A stretch of DNA of 64,000 nucleotides from Diphasiastrum complanatum (GCA_029204225.1 CM055095.1:58738865-58802864), one strand, 5' to 3'; positions 25,142 to 36,770 are shown, counted from the first letter of the stretch. The notes: generated from the letters alone by a model not told the origin. Translations and numbers: made by a program.

Positions 25142-25458
25142 AGGAAGAGAATGCTTAAGGAGGCTAAAGAGGAGCAATCATCATAAACTGAATAAAGGAA
25201 TACAATGCTGCCCTACTTATACCCTCTCCCTGAATCAAATGGAGGATTCAAAAAAGGGAGGGAAAAGGATTTGGAGGGAAAATAGTGCGCCCTCCCAATA
25301 GGAGGACCCCCACTCCAAATCAATGTGACCAAGTCCTAAAAATATAACCAAATAGGGCCCAAGGCCAGTATATGAATAAAAAGGGCCCTTAGGCCTACTT
25401 ATGCATAATAACAATAAAAGAATGGACGCGGCGAATGTAATGAGCCAAGTCCATAACT
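25142..25458 (-). repeat. 3' LTR (truncated) of gag-protease element
   Basis: It is nearly identical to 29850-30166. The inner (right) end is CATAACT, with the pyrimidine-rich CTCCCCTGCAG next to it (polypurine tract on the minus strand). The outer 56 bp present in the other LTR are missing, so no target duplication can be checked here. Confidence 0.85.
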
Positions 25459-26070
25459 CTCCCCTGCAGAAAAACAAAGCCCTCCACCGGCTAGCAAGCA
25501 TAATGACTATCTAAAATAATAATGTAAGCATGCTAAATACTGAAAAATCACGAACTAATGGAAATATTGATGGAGAGAACATAAGTCGTCACAACAGATA
25601 CCCCAAAAGTATCATAACTGTGTAAAGCAAGTACTAAGCAAATACTACAATAAAGAATAATCATAGCTAGCTGAATCATGAAGTAGAGGGAACATCTACA
25701 ATGATATCTGTAGTAGAGGAAAGAACTAAAGCCATGAGGGCTCAAGGCTGATCTGCCAATAATGGTGTATGATAAAACACGTCAATAGGCTCCCATGTGC
25801 CAGGAATGCCAAGGAACCAGAAGAAGATCAAGCAGCAACTAGGAATGCCAAGGTATCCGTAATGCCCAAGCTAGTAGAGGATCACCCCAAAAGATAGGGA
25901 CATCATACCAAGGTATCCAAAAAGCCCGAGAAGGTAGAACTACATCAACAACAGGAAGCCAATAAGGAAACTGAAAAAGAGATGGACACTCATCGCGAAT
26001 AGCTGCATCATACACGTAACCATCAACGATATGTGCAAGGTGCCCCAAGAAAAGATAGCAGCATCGGAAG
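25459..26070 (-). other. 3' untranslated part of gag-protease element
   Basis: I see no RT, RNase H or integrase motif. A motif like CAAGGTATCC(A/G)(T/A)AA(T/G)GCCC recurs at about 25849, 25909 and 26226 (with a further variant near 26271) and gives the repeated W-A-L-x-I-P-W peptide in one frame. Confidence 0.55.
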
Positions 26071-26071
26071 A

Positions 26072-28503
26072 CTAGCACCAAAGAGTAGGAACATAAGCAG
26101 GATGACAGGCATGCTGTAACAACATGGAAAAGCAAGCGATATGCCAGGAAACATGGAGCATAAAGAGATCATCCTGACAAAGGATAGCTAAAATGGAGAA
26201 ATATGCACCAGCATGGTCAAAAGCCCAAGGTATCCATAAGGCCCATGAATGAGAAGTAGCAATGGCACACGGTACCCTCAAGGCCCATATCATGAGAAGA
26301 GCAGCATCCCAAAAGCTCCAGAAGGTCCAAGAAATCAATGCATCATCTAAAAAGACATGATGCATGAAAACAGTAGCAACAAATCTAGAAATAGTAGAGG
26401 CCCCAACTGAAAAACTGTAGCCGAAAAACTCATCCAGAAAGACCTCATATGGACATACCAATCCATCATAGGATACACCAAAAACGGATGGAGAATCGGA
26501 TGACCCATCGGAACTGGCCGCAAGTGTAATCCCAAAGTACACACCAGGCGCACAAGTGAGGTGAAGAACCCCATAGAAATCAGCAGGAACATCGGCCATA
26601 ACGGACTCAAGAGATGGAGATATAGAAACCAATGGAGAAGATACTGCACCAACCACCGAACCAGGAGGGCTATCTGAGGTAGGCGCAAAAGCAATAGTAG
26701 AAATACCACCAAGGTATACGGCCTCAATATCAATGAAACCAGGAATGACCTCCGAATACGATATCTGTGAATCAAGGCATATAGGCGCAAGGCACGTAGC
26801 AACAACTTGTAAATCCGGAGCAGCATCAACCTGAGTAAGAGGACCCACGGACGATGAAAGTGAAGTAGCAACTAATGTACTCTGAATGGAAAGAAGAGCT
26901 GCATCATGAGCCTTTGGCAGGCCACGCATAAACTGCTTCCCGGTAACCAACTGATAGTCACTCTGGGAATCAATACCAGGAAGTAAATGATGCCGACCAA
27001 CATGTGTAAAAGATAGTGTATGCTGAGAAAGATCCACAGCAACAGTACCAAGTGACGAAAACCAATCTGCATCAAAAATAATGTCATAGCGCTCTAGAGG
27101 AATAATATAGAAATCTGCCTGTCCAGAGAAGTCACCAATGCTATAGTCCAAGCCCTGAAACATCTGAGAATTGGAAAAAGAATGGGAATGAGCAACCTCG
27201 ACACTGAGAGACTTGTGTAGCAATAATAGGTGTAGCACGAATCCTGGTGGAAATGTAACTGCTAATAAATGAATGTGTACTGCCAGTATCCACCAAAGCG
27301 ATATACTCTCGCCCCAAAATGCGAACACGTAACCGAATAAAACGAGGACCAGGATGCCCACCAGCCCAAGTAGCATAAGCAAGCTGTGCATGGCAAGCGG
27401 TGGAAGCAGGATCATTAGGAAGCGGGTCAACCGGCTAATCAACAAAATGTGGGTCAGGAGTATCAAGAATCTGGATATAAACATCAGAATCATCAGGAGT
27501 AAGAGCCTCATGGTAAAAAACAGTGGTAGGAGGAGTAGGAGGAACGGTAGTGGAAGCCAAAGTAGGAGAAGCAGTGGAATGAGAACAAGAAAAACGAGAA
27601 GAAGTGGATAACTCAGGATACTTATGCTGCAAGGTAGTAGCCAAGGAGATAGCATCTGAGAGAGTAAGAGGCCGAAAAGATGAGACATCATATCGTAAGG
27701 TGTCTCTAAGACCGGCAATAAAATGTGAAATAAGCTCTGTAGGATGAAGATCAGTAAAAAGGTAGGAAAGCTCAATAAACTAATCAATATAAGCAGTCAA
27801 ATCACTAGTATGGCGAAGGCTACGAAACAGATCACGTTGGCAAACCAACCACTGTGGGTCAATCATAGCCATACGAAGATCATGACAAAAAGTAGGCCAT
27901 ATATGTAACCCCTCACGAGTAGGCTCAGAGCGATAAACACGCCACCAAGTCTGAGCTCTACCATCTAAATGTAATGCGGCCAAGTGCACTTTCTGGGTTT
28001 CAGTCTTGGGATATATACGAAAATAGGTCTCTAATTTTGAGAACCAATTTTCCAAGATATTCCCATCAAACGAACCAGAATAAGTAGTAAGTTGGATGCG
28101 ATCACAAAAATCACAAGCAAAATGGGCTCAAGATTACCTGAAAAAGTAGAAGGAAATCTTGGTGGTGCGGAGGGAAATCCAGGTGGTGGTACAAAAGACT
28201 CGAAAGGAGACCCATAAGGACTAGCACTATATGAAGGGAGACCAAACGTACTACCAAAAGCACCTCTTGAAGATGAAGCAGGAGCAGGCGTACTCAAAAT
28301 AGAAAATAAAGGTGCTTTACCAGGATGATGAAGAATGTCTGGGGGGATGGTATCCCCTCGTGGATACCTCGTGGTAGGATAGTGTCAAGGCTAGAAAGAA
28401 CACGATCAATACGACTCTCAAGATGATCCATGCGGGCATCAATATGTGTAAAACGATCATCTTAAGAACTCTGCAGTGGGTTTTCTGATGAATAAGTTGC
28501 CAT
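26072..28503 (-). pseudogene. Gag-protease polyprotein of a non-autonomous LTR element
   Basis: The ATG at 28503 starts a frame with a coiled-coil-like segment (RFTHIDARMDHLESRIDRVL). After frame breaks, the retrotransposon gag domain appears (WFSKLETYFRIYPK, HLDGRAQTWWRVYR, 28055-27780, continuing in a second frame). A retropepsin follows with LVDTGSTHSFISSYI (active-site codons at 27282-27290) and the IPLERYDIIFDADWFSSLG block. Past the protease a frame stays open for about 350 codons to 26072, but it contains no RT, RNase H or integrase motif. Stops and frameshifts in gag make this copy defective. It probably relied on enzymes from another Ty3-type element. Confidence 0.75.
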
Positions 28504-29781
28504 AGGGACTAAGGAAGAGACAAAACCTGAGGGGAGAGGACGTTTGTCGTCACCCCAACTTAGTTTAACTTCCGAAATCACCAAAAATGGCACGTAAACA
28601 GTCAATCAAGATGGATAATAATCAAAAAATGAGGGGCTGAGAAAGTAGAATAATGTACAGCAAATGTGCAAGGCCAATAAGTAGAAGGGTTCTAACAAAA
28701 TGGAAAAAGGAAGGAGGAGGGTGTGAGGCAGCAAAATAACAAATATGAGAGGGAAATAGGGGGCTGGAAAAAGAGCAGTATGTGAACAAAAAGAGAGCAA
28801 GTAGGTGCAAAAAGGAAGTACAAATGGGCGCAAGCAATACCTGGGTGGGTGCTGATCCGTCGTCCAATCACTAGTGCCAACAAAGAGAGGTAAAAGCTGA
28901 AGATATGACAGAATAGATGCGCCAACCAGCCACCAATCCGAATGCTCAACTTGCGCCAAATAAGCTGAAAAAAGTGCTGAAAGAGGGCGCTAGACAACCG
29001 ACAAATAATCAGCAAAATGAGCAGCAAGTCGATGGAAAAATTTGTCGAGAATGGTGAGATAATAGGGCGCTGGGCAGCAACTACCAAGATCCACAATATG
29101 CTGGAAAATAGGCTGGAAAGGGTGCTGAAGTAAGGCGCCGATCAGCCTCCAATCAATAGCCGAAACGGACAGCAAGTCGGTGAAGAGAACCGCTGAAAAT
29201 GAGACGGTAGTAGGGCGCTGGACAGCCTCCAATCAATATAAAAAATGGACAGCAAATCGCTGATGAAAAGTGTCAAAAATGATGAGGTAGTAGGGCGCTG
29301 GGCAATAGCTACCAAATCTGCAAAAACAATGAAAATTTACCCAAAAAAATCGACGAAAGTGACGGGTTACCGCTGAAAATGAGACGGTAGTAGGGCACTG
29401 GACAGCCTCCAATCAATATAAAAAATGGACAACAAATCGGTGACGAAAAGTGTCGAAAATGATGAGGTAGTAGGCTACCAAATCTGCAAAAAACAATGAA
29501 AATCTGCCGAAAAAATCGACGAAAGTAATGGGTTAGCAGGGCGCTGGCCAGCCTCCACCAAAACTGCAAAAAATGATGAAGAAATCGTCGAAAGTGATGG
29601 GCAGTAGGGCGCTGGACAGCCACCACCAATCTGCAAAAATGACGGAGAAAAATCGATGAAAGTGATGGGTGTTAGGGCACTGGACAGCCTCCACCAATCT
29701 GCAGGAAGGTTGACAGAGAAAAATCTATGAAAGTGATGGGTGGTAGGGTGCTAGACAGCCTCCACCAACCTGCAGGAAAGT
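28504..29781 (-). repeat. Leader with tandem repeats (LTR to gag)
   Basis: From about 28980 to 29780 the core TAGGGCGCTGGACAGCCTCC (with variants) recurs roughly ten times, separated by AAATCTGCAAAAA, GAAAATGA and ATCGACGAAAGTGA blocks. Parts form larger units of about 170-180 bp (compare 29190-29300 with 29370-29480). Tandem leader repeats are a known feature of some plant LTR elements. Confidence 0.75.
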
Positions 29782-29793
29782 GCTCTGATACCA
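29782..29793 (-). promoter_or_regulatory. Primer-binding site (initiator tRNA-Met)
   Basis: On the minus strand TGGTATCAGAGC abuts the 3' end of the right LTR. This is the standard complement to the plant initiator tRNA-Met 3' end and fixes the element's orientation. Confidence 0.9.
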
Positions 29794-30166
29794 AGTTACA
29801 AGCTAAGATTCACTAGCTATGCTAGAAAGTAGGACTTAAGCTAGAAAGCAGGAAGAGAATGCTTAAGGAGGCTTAAGAGGAGCAATCATCATCAACTGAA
29901 TAAAGGAATACAATGATGCCCTACTTATACCCTCTCCCTGAATCAAATGGAGGATTCAAAAAAGGGAGGGAAAAGGATTTGGAGGGAAAATAGTGCGCCC
30001 TCCCAATAGGAGGACCCCCACTCCAAATCAATGTGACCAAGTCCTAAAAATATAACCAAATAGGGCCCAAAACCAGTATATGAATAAAAAGGGCCCTTAG
30101 GCCTACTTATGCATAATAACAATAAAAGAATGGAGGCGGCGAATGTAATGAGGCAAGTCCATAACT
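29794..30166 (-). repeat. 5' LTR of gag-protease element
   Basis: This 373-bp LTR begins (minus strand) AGTTATGG and ends TTGTAACT next to the primer site. The terminal inverted pair is AGTTA/TAACT instead of TG/CA. The start is corroborated by the polypurine tract adjoining the same position in the other LTR at 25458. Confidence 0.85.
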
Positions 30167-30237
30167 GCCGACACAACTCAATTCTTAACATCTCCACAAT
30201 GGGGGGAAGCTTTAAATGACATTCATAACAAATTAAT

Positions 30238-30240
<3 letters not shown>

Positions 30241-30278
<38 letters not shown>
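30241..30278. repeat. (AG)n microsatellite
   Basis: About 19 AG units. Confidence 0.95.
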
Positions 30279-30281
<3 letters not shown>

Positions 30282-30456
30282 TGGATCGTCGCCAACACCA
30301 CTCCTAGCAATCGCGCGAGCTAACAAACAGCCAAAAGAGGGATATCAAATATACTGTGGAGAAGATTCTGATGAAGAGTACAAGCCTTCAATTAGTCAGG
30401 AAGAAAGTTCGAGCTCTTCCATAAGTTTGACGTAGAAATTAGTAAGCACCTCGAGG

Positions 30457-30969
30457 ATGCACCCTCATAATCTGCATTTGAAAAATTGTCCACCTTTTTC
30501 TTGTGAGGTCGACCGAATTCTGAGTTCCAAGCCAGATCCTCAATATGGAGAGAGATGTGGACCTTTGAAGCATAATGAGCTCTCTTCTCAATCCAGCAGC
30601 ATCCCTTTTGACAGTATTAGTCGACCCTTGTATGATGCACATTCTTTTCAACAACAAAGCCATAAACAAATTATTTGTACCAAAATAGATAGACCAGAGC
30701 TCAAAAAGCAATTGGCTCATTCGAAAGATAGGTTTCGCTCCAGTAGTCCTATTAAAGAATGCTCTTCTTCAAGTATGACTGAATTCAATTGTAGTTCTTG
30801 GGCGCAGTTTCTCCAAACGGGATTTGTTTCGGGTGCCGTCTGTTTCGGCCCACCACATAAGGTTATTAGACTGCCAAGGTTTACCCCTCATTCTAAGAGT
30901 GAGGATGAGCTTGTGAAGTCATCTTCATGTAATGTGGATCCTCGTCCCACTTTTTCTCAATCCAATTAG
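30457..30969 (+). CDS. Unidentified 170-residue ORF
   Basis: A clean frame runs from Met at 30457 to 30969; the same frame extends upstream to about 30324 with one stop (TAG near 30430). The protein is Ser-rich and polar (SSSSMTEFNCSSWAQFLQTG then FVSGAVCFGPPHKVIRLPRF). Composition and the mixed aromatic/Gly segments look protein-like. It does not match any transposon domain I know. It may be a captured host exon, part of a host pseudogene, or an exon of an unrecognised gene nested in the PPR4 intron on the opposite strand. Confidence 0.4.
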   Translation: MHPHNLHLKNCPPFSCEVDRILSSKPDPQYGERCGPLKHNELSSQSSSIPFDSISRPLYDAHSFQQQSHKQIICTKIDRPELKKQLAHSKDRFRSSSPIKECSSSSMTEFNCSSWAQFLQTGFVSGAVCFGPPHKVIRLPRFTPHSKSEDELVKSSSCNVDPRPTFSQSN

Positions 30970-30999
30970 TGCTAAATGTAATATATTTTTGAGGAAAAA

Positions 31000-31716
31000 C
31001 GAACTTCTTGATTCAAGCGAATATTTCAAAGGAATACAGATGGTGTAGGCCAATTAGCTGGATTTTCCACCATTATATGGATATCAAGCGGCTTGTTTTC
31101 ACTGTGGCATGATTGATAGATTTTACCACCTATTTTCAGTGCTATACTTTCCAGAAAAAATTTGCAGAGTCTGTGTTGTTGTAATGAGCAGATCTTTCAC
31201 TAATCGGAATGAAAAATAGCTCACTTGTGTATGTATCTTTTTCATGGAGAAGTAAAATTGCAACTCTCACGAAAGCTTCATAGATCATATTGCATAGATC
31301 CGTATTCTACGTATTGTAGTGAGCATTCATGTCTCCCAGAAACTTCTAGTCTTGAGACCTTGTAACACTTCTGCACAACATTCACTTCACCCAAAATCTT
31401 ATGGTCTTGAGCTTGATAAGACAGTACGCCCGATTTCGCACCCTAGAAAACAAAACATCAGCACGTTAAGTTAGACAACAATGTGATACATCCATTCCAA
31501 AGATGATAGTGGGCTGTTGGGAGACAGCGTATTGCAGCCAGGGTTTAAGGTTTAGGGTCAAGGGATGAAGTTGTAGCATAAGTAATTAGTAAGCTGTTGA
31601 AGTTCATCCGGGGAAAAACCGATCTCATCCTATAAGACATAGTAGTGTGTAGGTTTAGGGTTTAGGCTTAGAGAGGCAAGATAGTAAACATGATTGGAAA
31701 AATTTAACCAAGAAAA
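31000..31716. other. No gene; short dispersed repeat units
   Basis: The block TCCAAAGATGATAGTGGGCT at about 31498 recurs at about 32757, and a CGTATTGTA(G/C)TGAGCA-like block occurs near 31310 and 32885. Degenerate GGTTTAGGGT strings occur near 31550 and 31650. Confidence 0.5.
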
Positions 31717-32127
31717 TTATGTGGTCAAGCATAGCTTGAGCAGCTTGCATAGCTTGATCTTGAAGTTTGTATCCTCCTCTGCCTTTTTAGGGCGCTCTTC
31801 AGCATCCTTGAATACACTACGGTGGGTCTCAACATATTTCTCAACTTCAAGCCATTCTGCATAGTCTAGCCATCCTTGAGTACATAAAGGAGACACAACC
31901 ACTCCTATCATCGCCATTCTGCATAGTCTAGCCATCCTTGAGTACATAAAGGCGACACAACCACTCCTATCATCTCCATGCACTGGAAGGACCTTTTTGA
32001 CCATTGCTTTCTTGCAAAGCTTCCTGGCCAAATATCCAGATGAAAGGGTATTGATCATTGCCCCAAAAGGAATGCTGCTTCCTTGGGTGTCCGAGTTCAG
32101 GAAATGGGCAGTGAAGCCAAACCCCAA
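31717..32127 (-). other. Unidentified ORF with internal duplication
   Basis: A 136-codon frame holds a 62-bp tandem duplication (about 31854-31977; GTCTAGCCATCCTTGAGTAC in both copies). The period is not a multiple of three, so the second copy is read in another frame. The C-terminal residues are charged (HRSVFKDAEERPKKAEEDTN). It is more likely a degraded exon or non-coding than a gene. Confidence 0.3.
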
Positions 32128-33014
32128 ACCCTAAACCAGTATGAAGCCCATATAATTGCCTTTCAAACTGTATTCTATTTGCAAAACATGCTCAAACTGA
32201 CTTTCACTTACACCGTCCCTGTCATATACCAAGCAGCTTCAGTACATGTGCATAATCAAGCACATGTGTGTGCAAAATTCTATCACTTATATTATACGTC
32301 CAAACAGGCATGCCTTTACAGGAAGGCCGATGCATTGTTCTTCTGACTTCACGAGCTGGGAAACCTCTACTGTAAGCATCTCCCCAACCTCAAGATCATT
32401 TGCAGTTTAAATGTGCATTATATAAAGACACTTACTATTTTGTCTACAACCTCGTTACATGAAACATCTTTCAGGGAGCAACATCCTTACCCTAGAGTAT
32501 GCTGAATCTCAATCATTATTTTTAAAAATTTAGGTGTGGTTGGACTTCCACCGGTAGTTGAACTTACACACTGGTGGCATACAAGCTATAGATAAAATAA
32601 CAATTGGATAAATCGCCCAAGCAACTTTGTACTAGGAAACCCTAAATCCTAAAAGTGCCAAAGTTGACGAGGAAACAAGCTGATAAAGCACGAAGGCACT
32701 TACAACTGCAATAGAAGATGAATCGGATCCTGGGGAGCCATGTGATAGATCTATTCCAAAGATGATAGTGGGCTACTGGGAGACTTTTCCCAAACATTGC
32801 TTGAATTCCAAACTTAAGACGGAGTTGTAGCCCCCACTCTGTAGTAAAGGTTAGTGATAAAGACATACACAGTTTATAAGGGACGTATTGTACTGAGCAC
32901 TCATGTCTGGCGTTCACTAGGAGATGGTTCCGAACACAAGCAAATATCGGCCAAGACTATGCGGATATATAAATCCAAAAAGTTGATTTCATCACATTTA
33001 AGATCTAGGAGAGG
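32128..33014. other. No gene recognised
   Basis: Non-coding; carries the second copies of the short repeats noted at 31.3-31.5 kb. Confidence 0.4.
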
Positions 33015-34160
33015 TGTTAGAAAGTCATTGGATGACTATTTTTCTAAACCTTGGGCCTCAACCTTGAACCATATCACTTTAATGGTCTAGGACCAAAGTA
33101 TACATGCACAACTTGGGCAATGGGACCTAGTAGGAGGGCGCCCTTCTAAAGTGTCCATTGAGTCCCAACTCCCACAAGAAAGGCATTCAAAGAGTCACAG
33201 GTTATGGAAGGAGTCTCTTGGTCTTCCATAAGCCTATGGAGGTTCTTGGAGGTTCTTTAACTCCCCTAGGCTTCTCACTCTCTCATTGGATGGGCATGGA
33301 ACTCCATAGTGCACTGGAGGGGACCATGGGCCATCTATATGAGGGTAGTAGGGCGCCCATTGGGAGGAGGAGAGATCTCTCTTGCTTGCTTTGCTTATGC
33401 TCTAGTGTTGCTACTAGTGTGTAATATGCTTAGGGTTTTGATCTGGCTTATGGTATGGGACATAAGTAGGGTTTGTGTTACGAGCTCGTAACCATTGCCG
33501 AACCCTAGAGAACACAGATGGGTCAGATACCACAGTCAGGGTCGTGTCCAGCGTACATGACCAACAGGGCAAGACAGTGTGAGTAGTGTGCCACAGCACG
33601 GTCCATAGCCATGGTGGGCCTAACACAGCCTAGAGACCCTGTCAGCAGGATAGGGCCCCCAGTTGGGTCCCGACGTGCAGTCGGCCACGTTAGTGCCACG
33701 TGGCCGACACTTGGCAGTAGCATGCTACCAGTCCTCACACTGGGCTAGGAGGGGCTTACTCTATATCAGGGAGTAGGCAAGGTTGGGTGGATCAGTTAGT
33801 GTTTGCCCTACTGTGGTGTTAGGAGCTATTACAGTTCGGATCTTGAGTATGCTATAGTCTGTTGTGGTATGCTTGTGATTTATTTATGGTTAGCAAGGGG
33901 GTGCTATATAGGCCCTGCTTGGAACTTAAATCTAGCTATGGTTGGGTGATGAATACTTGAGGCTAGCTTGTTATCTATCTGAGTGTTTAAGAGTAGGGAC
34001 ACAAGTGGAGGAGAGATCCTCGGAGGCTTGCAGATCCTTACTTGCAGGTGGAGGCATCCTAGCTTGGAGTTGGGGAGCATCTTGGAGCTTGCAAGTTGCT
34101 TGGAGGACATTTGGAGGCTCTACCTTGGATTTGGAGGACTTCCTCACCTCTATTTGTACA
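33015..34160 (+). repeat. LTR with a nested solo LTR inside it
   Basis: It begins TGTTAGAAAG after a purine-rich GGAGAGG and ends TTTGTACA just before a tRNA-Met-type primer site at 34163. Removing the nested solo LTR (33476-33833) leaves about 0.78 kb, a normal LTR size. The internal region after it (34.2-35.2 kb) has no gag or pol that I can recognise. Confidence 0.55.
33476..33833 (+). repeat. Solo LTR of the 46-51-kb chromovirus family
   Basis: The 358-bp segment TGTTACGAGCTCG...TATTACA is collinear with the 358-bp 3' LTR of the chromovirus at 45764-46121, in opposite orientation. Flanks GTTTG (33471-33475) and GTTCG (33834-33838) are a one-mismatch 5-bp target duplication, so it arose by LTR-LTR recombination. 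Confidence 0.9.
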
Positions 34161-34162
34161 AG

Positions 34163-34174
34163 TGGTATCAAAGC
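34163..34174 (+). promoter_or_regulatory. Primer-binding site (tRNA-Met-like)
   Basis: TGGTATCAAAGC follows the LTR end by two bases and differs by one base from the usual TGGTATCAGAGC. Confidence 0.7.
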
Positions 34175-35230
34175 TAGACAAAGGATGGTAACCTTTCTAA
34201 CCTTCTTCAAGTTCTATTAAGATCACCAACTAAATTTTTTTTGGGGAAGATTATTGGCTTTTCTAGTTGTAGGAAGCTTGTAGTTGAAGTACTCAATGAA
34301 TCTAGTTCTCTTTGGAAGAGAGTAGTGATGCTTATAGAATTGTTTAGGGGCTGATTTTTTATCATGTTAGAGAAGTTTTAGAGTAGGCTTTGGGTTTTTA
34401 AAAGTTCTAAAAAAAGATTGTTAGAGGAAGTCTTCCTCTACATACGCAAACTTTTTTTTGCAAAAAGATTGATTCTCTATGTGTTTTGATCAAAACTAGT
34501 GTTTTTTTTTGCATAAATGAAGTGTTTGAAGTTCTGATTTTCATTTTGAAGTTCTGTTTTTCAGACCTGTAAATCTGAAAATCAGATCTAAAAAGTGAAG
34601 TTTTCATCCAAACTTCGTTAGTTACACCTTTCTATCTCCTAGTTTCATGAAAATGGCAATGTAGGAAAGGAATGGTAGTGTAACTTTATGCATAAAACAT
34701 GTTTTGAAGTTCTATTTTTTGTCATTTTTCAGTTCTGATTTTCAGATCTGTAAATCTGAAAATCAGATCTGAAAATTGAAGTTTTCATAAAGCTTCATTA
34801 GTTTTCCATTTCTAGACACTAGTTTCATGGATTTGGAGATCTAGAATAGTGAGAAATGTAAAAAATTTGGTTTCTTTTGAAATGACAAATGAAAATGGAA
34901 TTGGAATGAGAACTTTATGTAAACATTAGCTTGGATTAGTTAATTGAAGTTTACATAAAGATTTCGTTTTCAGTTTTGCTTTCGATTAAGGCAAATGTAG
35001 CTTGTTGTTGTTTTTCTCTTAAGCTTGGATTGAGCTTGCAAATAGTAGGCTTGGATTGAGCTCACAAATAATAAGATTGAATGAGTAAAAGTGAATGCTT
35101 TTTATTTGCATTGGGTGTAAGAATTGAAGCATTTCTATCATTCTAATTTGAGCACTTGTTGTTGTATTTGCATAATAGGAAAACACACAAGCAACCCCAA
35201 TGAATCAAACCAATGAAAACCCAACATTTG
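34175..35230. other. LTR-element leader with duplicated hairpin block
   Basis: No coding domain. A block of about 130 bp occurs twice (about 34520-34655 and 34706-34835). Each copy contains an inverted repeat around TGATTTTCAGAT / ATCTGAAAATCA (second copy near 34737-34766; the left arm is imperfect in the first copy). Confidence 0.6.
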
Positions 35231-35234
35231 GTGT

Positions 35235-36770
35235 ATAGTGGGAGTTAAGCAGGGGTGTCCTTTGTCCCCTACTCTCTTTGCTCTATATATTGATGATCTT
35301 GAGCGGATTATTAGGGAGGAGGGTGGAGATGGTTGTCCGTTAGCAGATATGATTATCCCTATTCTACTGTATGCGGATGACGTGATACTTCTATCGAGAT
35401 CCGCATCTGGGCTTCAGCAGCACCTTGATGCTTTATATACTTTCTGCCAGACATGGGGTTTGATGGTGAACATTGGTAAGACTAAGGTCATGGTGTTCAG
35501 CACCAATCGACAGCATATGAGAGACACAAAGTTCTACTACGATGGGCTTCCACTGGAGATAGTAACCTCTTATACTTACTTAGGTGTCCTTTTTACTGGT
35601 CCATTGCTCACTTTTAGACCAGCTGCACTGTCTAGGCTCCACAAGGGGCACTCTGCTCTTGTCCAGATGGAGAGGTTTTCTTCTATTTACTATGTACATG
35701 ATCCTGATACGCGCTGTCACCTTTTTTCTGCCACTGTCTCCCCGGTGGCTCTATATTCAACAGAGACATGGTGTCCTGTCTTGTCCAGAGATACTTGGAG
35801 TGATATTTCACGTTTGCAGATCCTTATGCTTAGCCGGATGATCCGTGCAAAGTAGTCAGTTCGCCATGATATCATACTGGCAGAGTTTGCCTCACCACCA
35901 CTGATTGTCGAGGCTATATTTCGGATTAGCACATTCATTCATAGAGTCTCGGAGCTTGATTCATCCAGATATGTTGCTACAGCTTTCACATCCTCTCACA
36001 CTCTAGCTAGTCAGCAGGCTAAGTCCTCATGGTTTCAATGTGTTTCTGACCTTTTCAGTAGGTGGGGTTTCTGATCTCCCGAATGGGACACACGCATATA
36101 TCCGCCAGCAGATTTACAAGGCTTACATTAGCACAATGTGGTCTCACCCAGATCCAGCACGGGTCAAGCTTCATTTTTATCACACTCATCTTCTTCAGCT
36201 TGATGTTTCCGGGCTTCCCATTCGGCCGGGTTATTTGTCTCAGACGTTATCTTTCGGCCTGCGTTACCGTCTTGGTCAATTTAGGGTCTCTTCTCACCAG
36301 CTTGCTATTGAGACAGGCAGATACAGAGACACACCTTGACCGCTACGGATTTGTCAGTGCTGCTCTTTACAGGAGATTGAGGATGAGTTCCATTTTATTT
36401 TCCGATGTCCAGCCTACTATGAGATCAGAGGCAGATACCATTGCTTATACAGAGATACTCCAATTACACTTGCTTCTTTCCTTGCCTTCTCAGATGCAAG
36501 ATGTGTTGGTTTATTATTGCGAGAGATGTTTACTCTAAGATCTTCCTTTTTATTGGATGTTTCTGATGTGGATCATAGCCAGTCCCACATTATGCACTTT
36601 TTCCCGAAGAGGGATAGAGATGAGACTTCTGACAGTGAGATAGACATTCGAGTACGACGTCCGAAGCTCCAGCATTCTCTTCGCTCCTCCAGGCCTAGGG
36701 TTCTTCACCGGAGGCCAACACCTGCTTCTCACCATATCACGCAGTATTTTATATCCACTTAGCTAGTTAG
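35235..36770 (+). pseudogene. 5'-truncated LINE reverse transcriptase
   Basis: The copy starts abruptly within RT at GVKQGCPLSPTLFALYIDDL and continues with LLYADDVILLSRSASGL (the YADD catalytic motif) and a thumb region to 35855. After a stop the frame runs on to about 36075. The C-terminal region resumes at 36040-36339 and, past a TGA stop (probably a former CGA), encodes RICQCCSLQEIEDEFHFIF-RCP, the zinc-knuckle typical of plant LINE C-termini. A 3' untranslated tail extends to about 37010. Endonuclease and ORF1 are absent. Truncation at the 5' end and multiple stops mark it as dead on arrival. It is inserted opposite to the PPR4 gene. Confidence 0.85.

Noticed and set aside
26900-27787. 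Very hydrophobic Leu-rich N-terminal part of the 571-codon frame (26072-27787, minus), membrane-protein-like
   Set aside because: The gag and protease active site are read in another frame over this stretch. The Leu-rich text is an out-of-frame shadow.
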